64,000 nucleotides of DNA from Hyaloperonospora brassicae (Eukaryota; Oomycota; Peronosporomycetes; Peronosporales; Peronosporaceae). The notes below the pieces were generated by a model, which was not told the origin of the DNA, made no database searches, and was given only the letters and a program-made list of their open reading frames with translations. This document shows, in pieces, positions 21,966-33,913 of this stretch. Position numbers and translations under genes: made by a program. The stretch covers positions 1 to 64,000 of the forward strand of contig CANTFL010001182.1 in assembly GCA_947650285.1 (NCBI GenBank), read 5' to 3'. Position 1 is the first letter of the stretch; the number at the start of each line of letters is the position of its first letter.

Positions 21966-22256
21966 TTGAATGTGGTTGAAGTGGGCTGCAAGGACCACGT
22001 CACGGCGTTGCTGGATCAAGTCGGCCGCGCGTACGCCGCGCACAACGACGCGCTGTTCCGGCGCCTCCTGAAGAAGTGTGATCCAGCGGTCATGTACTCG
22101 GCCGTTCTGCTTACGGTCGTTCCGCGCACGCCACTTACGCCGTTTCGGTACATTGGCATCAAGTGGGTTGCAGTCAACCGCCGACATCCTTTGTCTCGCA
22201 TCGCAACTGTTGTGACAAGTTCCCACTTTGAAGCTGTTGGAACATCTCAAATTTAG
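21966..22256 (+). pseudogene. Possible START-domain protein fragment
   Basis: The 96-codon plus-strand frame includes DPAVMYSAVLLTVVPRTP and PFRYIGIKWVAV, which resemble START/FYVE-type lipid-binding-domain proteins that are numerous in oomycetes (from memory, not a search). It has no clear start and no continuation, so it would be a relic next to the 3' end of element C. The opposite strand is also open for 133 codons (22250-21849) and is the alternative reading. Confidence 0.3.
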
Positions 22257-23373
22257 TCACAGTTGGTCGAATCAAGGGACGTGGGCCACGGCAGATATTA
22301 GAACGGCGAGTCGACGGAGGGACGAGCCTACAAACCAAGGTGGCGGCTCGCAGGTTAGCTGCAACCGCAGGCATGAAAAGCTCAGTCGAAAAGTGCAAAG
22401 CCCAAGGCAAGTCCTACACAAAGAGAGATAAGCTAGTTAATACATATATCATTGTGTGTCAAGGTACATATTTGTGATGTTCTTCTCGTTAGATCAGGAC
22501 GAACAAGTGCTAGCTAGAAGTTTGACGCAACATAGAGATTGTAATAGCAACTACTGCTGCCTTGAGGTACAAGACAGGACTGTGGACGCGCTTGGCAACG
22601 AGACATTTGCGCGCATCCTCAGTTCGATTTGAAATTGTTTAAGAGACGGACTGAATATATACTTCTTCATGTACTGCACCAATCGTATTGTCTTCGCTTT
22701 TTAGATCAAATAGCAAAATTGTAAATAAGGATGTAAAATGCGAATACGTACGTAAGTTTACACCAGGTATTGTTGTGGTTAAGCGTGTGTCTTCGTCCGT
22801 ACGTAAAAGAAATGTTTACTGTACACGTCCCGTTACGTACGGTTTAGCTGATTATGTTTCTAAAATGTAAGAAGCGCCTTTTTTAATTTTTGGCCAGCTT
22901 ACTTATTTCAACCGCCAAGAAGTCTATCAGTCCTATCTACGCACGTGATCGGATCGAGAGCGACAACAGAAGAAGGTTTCATATACATTTTTTCATCGAT
23001 TAGACGCGGAAAAGATATGAAACCTTCTGCATCACAAATTTGAGCACCTTCGTTTTATCTAAATAACATTATCTCTAAATCGATGTTTCGTGCGTTTCCT
23101 CAAACTATGATTTAGAAATAACGGGTTATGCGTTATAATATGCCCTGTCCGAACATAATAACCCAACCATATTTTAAAGTACACAAACAGTATTATACCG
23201 TGCCCATTAGTATACAATAAATTGTTATGGTATAAAATCGTTATAAAACAATTATTGCCTTTGATAAATGGTTGGTAGCGGTTACTCAGAAAAGACCGTT
23301 CACCCTTATACGTTTAATTCACTAGATATATCTCTCTCTTCGCATTAGAGACCTTCATCCTCTAGTGCACACC
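22257..23373. other. Unassigned AT-rich sequence
   Basis: No recognised gene. The part 23090-23330 is AT-rich with several short palindromes and may contain the left terminal repeat of the pogo-like element that follows. I could not pair it convincingly with the right side. Confidence 0.35.
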
Positions 23374-26300
23374 ATGGCACCCAGGCGCGTTTCCAAGACC
23401 AACCTCGATTAGCGGGAAGTGATCGAGTGGATCGAAGATCCTCGTGGTGGAGTTCCTACACGCGAATTGAAGAACTTTCAAGCGGAGCGAGGGGGGCAAG
23501 TGTCTGGGGCCCAGATTCGCTACTGGTGGAAGAACCGCGACGCCATCACGAACCTCCCGGCGCTGTAGCTGCGTGCGACAGATGGCGGTAGATACCCACG
23601 GCTTGGCGAGGTGGAGAATGTCATTTTTGATCAGATCGTTCTCCCGAGATCGAAAGTGGAAAAGGTGTCGCGTTAGTTGATTCAAGTATCCGCATGCGAG
23701 CTCGCTTAAGATGAGCTGGACGACGGTGACTTCTGCGCATCGGACAAGTGGCTCGCTCACTTCATGACTCGCTATGGCCTCAGTATCCGACAGACAATCA
23801 ACCTCGCCGTATTAAGTGATGACGAGCTCACTGTGCGATTTCTTACGTACCTCTCATCAAAGAAGAGCGAGCTCAACCCCAGCGTCACACTCCTAAATGA
23901 TGAGACGGCAATTTTCTTTGAAGACCCGCGGCGCGACACTGTGAACTATACCAGCGCACGTCATGTCGTTTTGCGGTCGACAGAGTTGGCTTCGATGCGA
24001 ATTACTGTTGCGCTTGCCGTCACATCCACGGGTACAAAGCTGCCACATCTTTTGATCTGGAAAGGCGCGAAAAAACCGATCCAGAAGAGCGGTGCGTTTT
24101 ACGTTGCGTATCAAAAGCGTGACTGGATGAACAGTGAGCTTCTCATTAAGTTTATCGACTTTATGTTTATAGCGCTTCTGAACTTCTGCGACTGCAAAGG
24201 GATCGTGTAGAACTCGATGCGAGCGCATATAGCAAAGGACGTCAAGGAAAGGTGCATCAGCAAGAAGATCGATATGATGGTTATGTGGTGAAGTCATTCA
24301 TCAAGTTTTGTACGAGGATCGGTGGCTACATATTTGGGACGCCACTTACTGGTGGATAAAGAGGCCATGGGACTTGGCGATCCAATAAGGAAACAGGATC
24401 GGCGATCCGATCCAACTGTCGTCAGACTGATGGGTATGTAACGATCTGAGACGGGGTGATACGGGACAAGACGACAGTTAGGACGATTTCAATGGAGCGA
24501 TCTGGGACAAGGATATGAGATCAGGCGATGTGATGTGACTCTGTGACGAAGGTGTAACATCCTGCAGACCGATGACACTCTCTACGGGCCTCCCAAACGG
24601 AGTACTGATTTGGGTTAATTATGGACCGATCTGGAAGTGGGGATGTTTGTGGGAGTCCGTGGGACCGTTGTAAGAATTGTGGATGGTCCCATTGTGCAGA
24701 TAAACCGTTGAGTATAGTATTGGAGCATGCACAATGAACGGAAAAGACATTTAGGGCCAAATCGCACTATGTCGATCCTCAACGATCTCGAATTGGACAT
24801 CAGATCGGTCATGTTCCCTGCTGATTATGGATATATCGATGATGGAGCTATTGTATGATGATGTACATGCTTGTTGGAGATCCGTGAGTGATGTCGCAAA
24901 AGTTCAGACCGAAAGAGCCAGTGGAAGCCGGTCGAATGGACGTCACAAAATGGATTTAGACACATTCGGCATTTGGATACTATTTTGGACCTTTCGGTAC
25001 CAAAATTGGGTATTTGGTACCATATTTGGAATTTAGTCCTTTATGGTGTCTAGGTACGATATCGGGAGTATTGGCGCTATCTTTGGAGTACAGGTCACGA
25101 AATTTCGACACGTGTTCAAGGGGGCGGTCAAGCTTAAAGGTGATATCGACTTGGACAGTGAACTACGGTTGGGAATAGGCTTAAGGATAGGTTGGCTATT
25201 AATTTGGTTGGTTAATAAACAGACTTGAACTCTACTTCTTCTACTCACGACGCACGTTCTCCTCACTCTTCTCCGGACAAGATTGATTTGGCTTCCCCGG
25301 CGGGTCAAGGCACGCGTGTTACAAAGACACAGAAGACCGATCTTGGATTGTTGGCCAAGATCGAGAAGAGCGATCTCGGGATATCTGGCCCGGATCGATC
25401 AAGTACTCACACTCAACTCAACTGCTACGGTAGCAGCAAGCAACAACAAAGAAAAAGGATTTTTGTTACAAGATCGCAAGTCGGCTCAAGTGGCCAGAAG
25501 ATCTAAACAAGGCGTTCAAGACAAGACCGAGCAAGATCAAAGCGATCTACTAGACAGATCGGCGTGTTTCATTTTGGCGAAACCAGACACCGATCTGCTC
25601 AAATTGCGCACTTCCAGCAAAACCGGCCTATCTTAAGACCAGATCGGACCGATCCCAACGCAAGACTATAATTTGCTGAGTGAAGATTTCCGCACAGCAA
25701 AGACCCCGAACCCGAGAAAAAATCGATATCGGTCTGATTCAAGATCGAGATCGCGACGTTTCCAGATAGAGATCGCCGCGCCTCTAGATCAAGATCGCAA
25801 AACCCCGTTCGTGGTGTGAAGATTTCCACGCCGGAAGCGAACTCTTAACCTAACCTCTCAGCGAGATCGACATATCCCAAGGTCATTACGAAGAGCTCAA
25901 GCCAGCCCAACCGACGGGTACACAAGGTGAGCACAAGGTTATACAACAAGGCACGGATCGGAGTACCCCCTCCGTGAGTCGGCAAGTCTGGGCAAGTGGA
26001 AGATCGACACTCACTAAAGTAATTTTGTGAGATCGACTTCACCACATTTAATCCTGGAGGTCTAACGCCGTACCTGCAGGCAGGGGACGTCGAAGTATTT
26101 AAGTCGTTTAAAGATTGTCTATCGAGCGTGATTGACTACTGGAAGAGATCTGATCGGGGCAGTACACCAAGAACGGAAATTCGCGGCCGCCGAGCGTGGA
26201 GGAGGTGGTGGCTTGGTTCATCAATTCATGGAAAGCTGTCCCCAACGATGTTGTCCGCAAGTTAATTGCCGCATCAGGTTCGCTGTAGACTACCGCGACT

Positions 26301-26414
26301 GATACATTGCCAAGCACGACGTGTGATGGACTCTTTCTGAGTAAATGGGTGAGTGCTGACGAAGAATCCCCTGATGATGCAGATGGTGCTGATATTGAAG
26401 ATGAGTTTGCGTAG
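23374..26414 (+). pseudogene. Pogo-like DDE transposase, split by an LTR
   Basis: From the ATG at 23374 a single frame encodes an N-terminal DNA-binding region (RREVIEW-like start, VSGAQIRYWWKNR) and enters the DDE domain: NDETAIFFEDP with the first catalytic Asp, KLPHLLIWKGAKKP, and DWMNSELLIKFIDF. Four in-frame stops (23410, 23566, 23674, 23707) and a TAG at 24208 break it. At 24284 a solo LTR interrupts the gene. After 26046 the same domain resumes (NPGGLTPYLQAGDVEVFKSF, then DYWKRSD) and ends in an acidic tail (GADIEDEFA) at TAG 26412. Removing the LTR joins the two halves in frame. Family: pogo/Tc5-type cut-and-paste transposase, inactive here. Confidence 0.8.
24284..26046 (+). repeat. 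Solo F-family LTR (1.76 kb) inside the transposase
   Basis: Begins TGTGGTGAAG and ends CTTCACCACA, perfect 10-bp inverted tips. It is colinear with the 5' LTR of element F (39303-41080), and both contain many GATC sites. Four bases before it (GTTA) and after it (TTTA) match at three of four positions, a likely decayed target duplication. No internal retroelement sequence adjoins it, so it formed by LTR-LTR recombination. ORFs inside it are not coding. Confidence 0.88.
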
Positions 26415-28385
26415 CAGTTCCAGATCCATTCGATGGGGGTCCTATCTGTGTGATCGCTGCTGGGTTTAGACCTAAGATATTTGTGTAACTGACAGCCTGC
26501 TACATCACTCCACCACTGCCGTCGTTTATTATCCGAGAGAAATTATTATTCAAGAAACATGTGAATTTATAGTGTACTTTTCTTAATACAATATCCTTTT
26601 AAAAATAAGGGTATAATAGGGGATTATATTACGGTATATTAATCGGCAGAATTCGTTATAAGAGGCGGATACGCAGCTATATTTAAGTTTATGCATTATA
26701 TCACGCCTCACCAAGGAAAATATTCTTTTGGGGTTATTATACTAAACAAAGGAAACAATGGACACAGCAAGCATGGTATGTATTCAACGTAAAACTAAGG
26801 TAGGAGTTGACTACTTACGGTACGCACCACCTACAATTGAAACTTTGTTTTCGGCGGCCAATATTCTATGGGAAGTAATGCTAGATTTGCCGTTATCGGA
26901 ACTTAAAACGCCTATTTGGCAGCCTCCATCGCACTGCTCACAACCAGCACAACATTGGACTTTTCCAACACCAACCAAAGTATTAATCAATCAACAATGT
27001 CCACCATGCGGAGCTTCAACCAATGGCTACCAAACTTGCAGCTTATAAAACCTTTTGCTGCGGGCGCAGCGGCAGATAAAATTAATGGGTTTTTAAGATT
27101 CAAAATGGTCTTATGGAGATACTATCAATGCAGCGGGTCACCGCATCATTTTACCATAGTTCCAAAGCGGACTGACGTTCATCAAAATGTTCTGGGGCAT
27201 ATAAACTTGCCATGCTCGAAAATGGAGACTCACGTTCATTGTTCAAGAGCTAATGGTTCCTACAACGCTTGCATCCGTCTCCATCACTAGAATCCGCCGC
27301 CATGCTCAAGGACAATTTTTAATACATGGACGTATATCGATTATGTTTTGACTAGAAAGACCGTCGACGAATACGCCGAAAAGAAACGTATCAGTCGCAC
27401 TGTGAGGTCCTACATTTATTTTTACTAGATGTGTCACTTTTAGCTACTGTTTATTATTGTGCTTCGCAACAGTAGTGCAACACGTGATGGGCTTTTATGC
27501 ATTTAGATCAATGCCTGCGTCGGTTTATTGTATATTATGTAAATAAACTCAATGCTGTTTGATGTGACGACAGCTATCAATGTACTTAAATTAGCGCAAA
27601 AATGGTACTCGACACTTGATTTTTCTTAATTTATAAGGTTGTATGTCTTAAAGCTTAAAAAAATTAAGTAAATTAAATTTGCGCATACATTTATTGGGCG
27701 GCCGTGTGTGGCTCCCGCAAGCTCAATAAACGAAATTATCCTAGCATTAGGATTCTATAACGTGGCGATAAAATAGTCAAATCAATTAAAAACTTAAGAA
27801 ACGAAGCTTAAACGTATACACTAGCTATCTATGGACGAAAGTGTTATACAAAGAAGAATATGGTGAGGAGAAGCGAGAAGATAGATGTCGTAATATGCTA
27901 CAAATTATAGATGGGGCACAACATAAACATAAACAATGATATTATAACATCAATAGGATATTGAATACAGGCATGACGCTGCAATTTGCAATTGTGTAAA
28001 TGGTCGCTTTACTATGGGTAAAAGAGTCTCCATGTAGCCTTTTTCTCAGCACGCGTTCGATCCTATGTCCCTCGATGTCTTTTTTGTTGTTGCCCATATT
28101 CGTATAATATTAGTCATAAATGTTCTTTAGCCTTTAAAGCGCTATTCATCCAACACAGTACACAATATCCACCATTAAATAATACGCCTAAGAACATACT
28201 GCAAACATACAGTTGTCGATGCAAACATAAGGACAAAGTACAAAACCAATGCGTCTTGCAATATTTAATCTGCTACAGGTTTATCAATGGTCAAGCATGT
28301 AAATATTCTACCTTTTTATTTCATAATTTTGTTGGTGACGTATGCGATTAGAGTATCACAAGAGGTTTAACGTAAAAGTCAGACG
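26415..28385. other. Unassigned AT-rich sequence
   Basis: Plus-strand frames at 26758-27048 and 26916-27290 overlap in different phases and have no clear motif. The peptide YAPPTIETLFSAANIL faintly recalls the hAT dimerisation tail but is too short to call. From 27300 the sequence is strongly AT-rich and appears non-coding. Confidence 0.4.
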
Positions 28386-28390
28386 TTTGC

Positions 28391-28928
28391 TGTAACGGGG
28401 ATACACGTCGACTGGTAGTTGACGATAGGTGTGGTGCACACAAGAGAGGGGGTACCCTATAAAGTAATTTTAGAACACAGTGATTGTATCAATTGTTGAA
28501 GACTGATGTCTGTCAACAATTGATTACGAGATCTTTAGAGAGGTTTTACTTTGAACCTTAGTGACTAGGTTAAGTGCGTTGTTCTATGGTGTTCTTTAGG
28601 TTTAAAGAAGAAATAAAATTCAGTTCCCATTTTGATCAATAAGAGACACGTGCCTCACGAGGCGTCTTTGATCGGGAGGACAAAAGCAACGCCTGTAAAG
28701 GTAGCTTGTCCTCGAGCAATCTGTGCTGTGATTCGTTTGAATCGTTTGGTCCCTCTGGAACGGGGACCGTAAGCTCTCTGAGCTGTTGACTCTCTGAGTC
28801 GGGTTCTCTGAACCAAAACCTTAGCTCTCTGAGCTGTTGACTCTCTGAGTCGGGTCCTCAGAACCAAAGTTGCTCGTGAGAGCGTTAAATTCTTCCTCTG
28901 ACTTAAGGAGCTGTGTAGCTCCGCTACA
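28391..28928 (+). repeat. Element D 5' LTR with internal 51-bp duplication
   Basis: 538 bp, TGTAAC ... CTACA. The segment at about 28765-28865, containing GTTGACTCTCTGAGTCGGGT, is present twice; the 3' LTR has it once, which accounts for the 51-bp length difference. Confidence 0.93.
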
Positions 28929-28930
28929 CT

Positions 28931-28947
28931 TGGTAGCACTTGTAGTC
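28931..28947 (+). promoter_or_regulatory. Primer-binding site of element D
   Basis: TGGTAGCACTTGTAGTC, two bases after the LTR. TGG would pair with the tRNA CCA end. Confidence 0.8.
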
Positions 28948-28986
28948 AATCTACGCCTGAGTCGTTACGACTGACCCTCTGCGAGG

Positions 28987-30009
28987 ATGGAGCAATCCAC
29001 ACCCCTCAATGAGGCCCAAAAGGTTGCGCTAGATAAGCTAACCGCGGCCGTAGGCCCAGAATATGTTGAGTTTCTCGCTGCATAAGGTCCCGACGTGCTC
29101 AATGCGCGTGCCGAGACCTTTATGCAGTATGAAACGGCCCTTGTAGGGGAGGTTCAGAACCAGGTAGCGTCGGCTATGCCCACACGCTTTGTGGCTATGC
29201 CAGACGAAGAGGCTAAGCCTCGTTCCCTTCGGGTGGACGTCAAGCATTTCTCCGGAAAGGAGGGTGAAAACCTCATCCTCTGGATCCGTGAGATTGAGAT
29301 GGCCATGAGATCTGGCTTGATCTCAGTCGAGCATCAGCGAGTATCGCTGGCGATCTCAAAACTCGATGGAAGAGCTAGAGAATGGGCTCTGACGTGCGGC
29401 ACGTCGGTCGACTTGGCGTTTCCCACATGTGATTCGCTCAAGCTAGACCTGTTGCGAGTTTTCTCGCCGCCTAACCAGGCCTATCTCGTGCGTTCACGCT
29501 TCTTGTCCACCCGTCAGGGTAAGAACGAGTTAACGGACTATGTCCAAGAGTTGAGAACTCTGATGGCTGCCATGCAGTCTGACCCTCTCCCTGAGACTGT
29601 CTGCGTGACAGTCTTCATGGAAGGTCTCCGCACTGGCGCTGCCAGGACCGAGGTGTTTCGAGTCCATCCCTCGATTTTTGAAGAGGCTGTGAGCATCGCT
29701 CAAAATGCTGAGCATAACTTTAAGTCAGCAAGACTTGGTTGGAATGGGTACAACCCAAGCTTTGCGAGAGCAACCTCTGCAAGCACCTAGGCTTACCGTA
29801 AGCCAGAACCGATGAATCTCAGCTATGCTGAAGATGAAGGTGAAGCGGAGCTTCATGTTGAGGAGCAACGACAGGAAGTGAGACGTTGTTATACGTGTGG
29901 AAGCACCAAACATCTACGCCCCACTTGTCCTTTGCGTAAGCAACAACGTAACCCTATGGGCCGCAACCAGAAACCTGGTATGGCACGGGGAAACGTCGAC
30001 ACCCAGTAG
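28987..30009 (+). pseudogene. gag: Element D gag
   Basis: An ATG at 28987 opens the frame (MEQSTPLNEAQKVAL). TAA at 29083-29085 interrupts it; the same place in element A reads CAA, so this is one C-to-T change. The capsid continues to TAG at 29788-29790, and the same frame goes on through the zinc knuckle CYTCGSTKHLRPTC (CX2CX4HX4C) to TAG at 30007. The capsid shares EGLRTGAARTEVFRVHPS with A. Two nonsense codons prevent a full gag product. Confidence 0.9.
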
Positions 30010-30095
30010 GCGCGGGGTGCCCTACTGGGGTAGAACTGAGTTCTGTCACTTCTCTACGAGGTAGAGCAAAACAGGGCTTAGCCCCACAGATCTCC

Positions 30096-31439
30096 GTGCC
30101 AGCAAGCACCGAGCGTGGATACAAGCCTGGCTTGTTAGTCGCCGAGGCAATGGTTATAGGCTTTGAGAAGCACTGGTCGATATTAATCGATTCTGGGGCG
30201 TCATGCAACTATGCTAGACGCCGTTCCCTTGAGGGGAGTCAGCAATATTCTGAGGCGCTCAAAGCGCACGAAGGTGATTCCATCACTGTTCGGTTAGCGA
30301 CGGGTAGTCGCGTTACTGTGCCTAAAGTTCCGTTGAACTTGGGCGTGAAGTTTTTGGACTTTGATAGCACAGAACGCTGTCTTGTCCTTGACTTGGATTC
30401 GAGATACGATCTCATCCTAGGCATGGCCTGGCTTGAACGCCATGAACTATGGATCGATTGGAGGTCTAAGACCTTAGGCGCAACGCGCAATGTTCCTAGT
30501 GAAGTTTTGGAGAGTCATGAATTTACCTTCGCTAGGCAACAAAAGCGATATTGGCGCGAGCCATTGACGGAAGATGTCAATGTGCTGAACATTGGTATGT
30601 CGGAGTTGATTAACTCAAATGTCTATGACATGAATATAGAGCGGAGCTCTTCTAACGTATTTAAGGAGAGTTGTACTCCGTTGAGTGATACTAGTTGTGA
30701 TAATGAGTCACTGCATGCGTCAAGCATGATTGGCCATGGGCCGAGACATCAAGAATGTAATTCCTCTGATGTGAGTGGATTGGCACGTGAAATTCCACCG
30801 AGTGAGGGCGGCCGAGTTGGCATTACACTGAATGTCGGTAATGACATTGTTGGCGATAAGCCAGAGCATACAGGGCTAGACCCGGATGCTGTACGTGAAG
30901 TGGTACGTGTAAATTCACTGGGTGAAGTGTTCGAGTTACGTAACTCTTCACCAGATGTCAATCAAGACATAAGCTCTCGTATAGAGCGTGCTATAGCAGA
31001 TAGCAACTACAGGGACCCTACTGTCCCGGCCTCTAGGAGGCGTAAGGTTTCTTTGAGAAAACAATCTCGGCGTCGGGTGGCAACTGTCAAGCGCCAGACG
31101 TCCGATATGTTAAGGAGTGATAAAAGTAATAATACACTATATACACTTGTCAATGGAATGACCGGCCATTTTGCTGGCAATATTAATCTTGAGACACTTT
31201 CTTCTCTAGATAATCTGCTTGAACTAGATGAAATGTCTGATGGCGAATTCAGCCAAGCCTTAAAGGCAGGAGAGTTATCTGACTTAGTGGTCATTCGACC
31301 CGATGTTGAGTTGAACTCATCCTCTTTATTGGACGAGTCAGTCCTTGAGGACACAAAGCCAACACTTAGTGCGCGTAGTGGATCTTCGATCCTTAAGGAT
31401 CCTCTTGATCCGTTTTATTCTTTGGTAAAGGAATTTTAA
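30096..31439 (+). CDS. Element D protease and protease-RT linker
   Basis: A 447-codon frame. Retropepsin motif [14 protein letters not shown] with catalytic Asp at residue 32, then [14 protein letters not shown] and [12 protein letters not shown]. About 300 residues of Asp/Ser-rich linker follow without a recognised domain. TAA at 31437-31439 separates it from RT, which continues in the same frame. Its frame differs from gag. Confidence 0.88.
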   Translation: MPASTERGYKPGLLVAEAMVIGFEKHWSILIDSGASCNYARRRSLEGSQQYSEALKAHEGDSITVRLATGSRVTVPKVPLNLGVKFLDFDSTERCLVLDLDSRYDLILGMAWLERHELWIDWRSKTLGATRNVPSEVLESHEFTFARQQKRYWREPLTEDVNVLNIGMSELINSNVYDMNIERSSSNVFKESCTPLSDTSCDNESLHASSMIGHGPRHQECNSSDVSGLAREIPPSEGGRVGITLNVGNDIVGDKPEHTGLDPDAVREVVRVNSLGEVFELRNSSPDVNQDISSRIERAIADSNYRDPTVPASRRRKVSLRKQSRRRVATVKRQTSDMLRSDKSNNTLYTLVNGMTGHFAGNINLETLSSLDNLLELDEMSDGEFSQALKAGELSDLVVIRPDVELNSSSLLDESVLEDTKPTLSARSGSSILKDPLDPFYSLVKEF

Positions 31440-31442
31440 GAC

Positions 31443-32934
31443 GTGGTGTGTCACGATCCACCGTCTGCCTTACCTCCGGATAGAGGTGTGCGTCATGAAA
31501 TTGACCTAGTACCTCGAACTAAATACTGCGTAACACGGCAGTGGCCTTTACCAAAGGAGCAGTGTGACGTCATAGACGACTTCTTTCGTGCAAAGCACGC
31601 AGCGGGGATGGTTCGTGAGAGCAAATCTCCTCATTCCACGCCCACATTTTGTGTCCGAAAGCCCAATGGGAAGTGGCACATTGTTCATGCTTACAATAAG
31701 CTTAATGCTGCCACGATCCCGGCTCAGACACCAATCCCTAGGAAAGATGTTCTTCAGAAAAATATGGTGGGATGTACAATTTACAGTGCACTCGACTTAG
31801 TCGATGGTTATTACCAATTGCTTATGCGTGAGAAGGATATTCCGCTGACAGCGGTTAGTACTCCGAGCGGTATGCTCTGGGAGTGTCTTGTTATGCCGCA
31901 AAGGTAATCAAATGCCCCGGCTACATTCAACCGTCTTGTGACACAATTGTTCAGACCTCACAGAGGTTATGCACAGACGTACTTTGATGATATCTTTGTC
32001 CATAGTCGTGCTACAAACGGTCGGTCGGATGTGGACAATCACATTGATCATTTACGAGCGGTGCTCGAATGCATGCGCACGAATAAGTTGTACGCCAACG
32101 CGTCTAAGTGCATCTTTAATGCAACAGGTATTCCATTTTTTGTGCTTTATTGGGAAGCGTGGTCTTAGAGCGGATCCTGCTAAGATAAAAGCCATAGTCG
32201 ACTGGCCGGTTCCTAAGAACCAAAAGGACTTAAGTAAGTGGCTTGGTCTCGCCAATTACTTACACCAGTATAGTGCAAACTATGCAGACATGGCTCGGCC
32301 ATTATCCAATCTCCTTAAAAAGGATACGGAGTGGTGTTGGACTAACACCGAGCATGAAGCCTTTACGGCGGTTAAAGAGAGCCTTCTTCATGCGCCAATC
32401 TTGGCTTTGCCCGATCCTGATCGGCCTTTCAGTGTCGTCTGTGACGCATCTGATTTTGCCATCGGCAGTGCTCTATTAAAAACAGATGATCATGGACAGG
32501 AACGCGTCATCTCGTTTGAGTCCCGACATCTAAAAGCAGCTGAGAAGAACTATCCAGTTCATGATAAAGGGCTACTTGCGATGAAGTATGCTTTAGTCAA
32601 ATTCAGAATTCATCTGCTTGGCTCTAAGCCATTTGTGATCTATTCAGATCATGCGTCATTACGCACTGCGACCCAGTCACCTCACCTCTCTCAGAGAATG
32701 GCTCGTTGGCTCTCATTCTTGGCTGAATACAACTTCGAGGTGAAGTACAAGCCGGGCAAGCAGAATGCTTTGGCTGATGCGTTGTCACGTAGGCCTGACT
32801 ATGAGCTTGCTCATTTTACGACTCTGTCATCATCGGTCACAGACCTCATTCGTTCGGCATATGCCAAAGATGAACATTGTGTAGCTTTGCTACGTGCTCT
32901 GGGGAGCGAGGAGTTTAACGACTCAGACATTTAA
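31443..32934 (+). pseudogene. pol: Element D reverse transcriptase - RNase H
   Basis: RT begins in the protease frame (SPHSTPTFCVRKPNGKW, ALDLVDGYYQLLMREKD with the first catalytic Asp), hits TAA at 31905-31907 in the MPQ(G)LSNAPATF motif, and continues through YFDDIFVHS. A frameshift near 32140 moves it to the next frame, where the connection and RNase H read to TAA 32932. RNase H has Asp in VVCDASDFAIG, Asp in YSDHASLRT and Asp in LADALSRRPD. The conserved Glu of DKELLAM is Gly here (DKGLLAMKYAL), so RNase H should be inactive too. Confidence 0.9.
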
Positions 32935-33912
32935 TTGTCGGCACGTTTGCGTGCGAGGCTACATCGATACTCCATCGATCAAGGCCTGTTGTGCTATAGC
33001 ACAGATATGGAGGATACGCCCCGTATCGTTGTCCCTCATGATGAGGAATTGAAGTATCGTATCCTCTATGAGGCGCATGATACTGCGGTGAGCGGTCATC
33101 TCGGTCAAGAGAAGACATATAGCTCCGTGAGCCAATACTATTGGTGGCCCAAACTTTACATATGGGTAAGCACATACGTGCGTACGTGCGAAACGTGTCA
33201 ACGGGTGAAACCCTCAGCTCATGCGGCTGCGCCGCTCGCTTGTCTCCCTATACTTTCTGGGTGCTGGGAGTCCATCAGCATGGATTTCATGTTCGGTCTG
33301 CCGAAAGATGTGCAAGGCAATACGGGTATCGTGGTCTTTGTTGACCGTTTAAGCAAGATGGCTCACTTGGCGGCTGTACCAGATACCATTGATGGTGAAG
33401 GTACAGCTACGCTGTTTATTGATAGAGTGTTTCGACAACACGGCTTGCCTGTGGCAATAGTCTCTGACAGAGATCTTTGCTTCACTGGAAGGTTTTGGAA
33501 GTCCATCTTCAAGGTGCTCGGCACACGTTTGGACATGTCCACGGCGGATCATCTGCAGACCGATGGTCAACCCGAGCGAGTCAATCGCGTTATCGGTGAC
33601 ATATTACGAATTTTTTGCGCTAATACACCAAAACGTTGGAGTTCAATGCTTCCTGTTGTTGAGTTTGCGTTAAATAACGCTGTTCACGCCTCTACAGGCT
33701 TTACTCCGTTCTACGTGAACGGTCTCACACACCCTCGTGTTCCGTTAACGCTACCACTGCGTGGTTCAGGGCTTGGTGGGGGAGAGATGGCCGATCGGCT
33801 TGCATATATCAGCCCTGCTACTGTTCAGAAACAGGTAAGCGAGTTTCTCGCAACGCGATTGAATGTGTTACGACACGTGCGTGATGAACTGGCTGATAGC
33901 CAAGATAAATAG
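32935..33912 (+). CDS. pol: Element D integrase, zinc domain and core
   Basis: 325 codons, same frame as RNase H. Zinc domain from YEAHDTAVSGHLGQEKT to CETCQRVKPS (HHCC). Catalytic Asp in SMDFMFGLPKD, Asp in IVSDRDLCF and Glu in DGQPERVNRVIGDIL, so the triad is intact. It ends at TAG 33910. It inserts the cDNA into the genome; the 5-bp duplication fits a gypsy integrase. Confidence 0.9.
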   Translation: MSARLRARLHRYSIDQGLLCYSTDMEDTPRIVVPHDEELKYRILYEAHDTAVSGHLGQEKTYSSVSQYYWWPKLYIWVSTYVRTCETCQRVKPSAHAAAPLACLPILSGCWESISMDFMFGLPKDVQGNTGIVVFVDRLSKMAHLAAVPDTIDGEGTATLFIDRVFRQHGLPVAIVSDRDLCFTGRFWKSIFKVLGTRLDMSTADHLQTDGQPERVNRVIGDILRIFCANTPKRWSSMLPVVEFALNNAVHASTGFTPFYVNGLTHPRVPLTLPLRGSGLGGGEMADRLAYISPATVQKQVSEFLATRLNVLRHVRDELADSQDK

Positions 33913-33913
33913 A

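Noticed and set aside
25225..25829. ORFs inside 24284-26046
   Set aside because: They lie within a solo LTR and are not conserved in frame with the copy at 39303-41080.
23090..26700. Terminal inverted repeats of the pogo-like element
   Set aside because: AT-rich flanks gave only short, unconvincing matches.
26758..27048. hAT transposase dimerisation tail
   Set aside because: Only a faint resemblance over about 16 residues, with no flanking hAT sequence.
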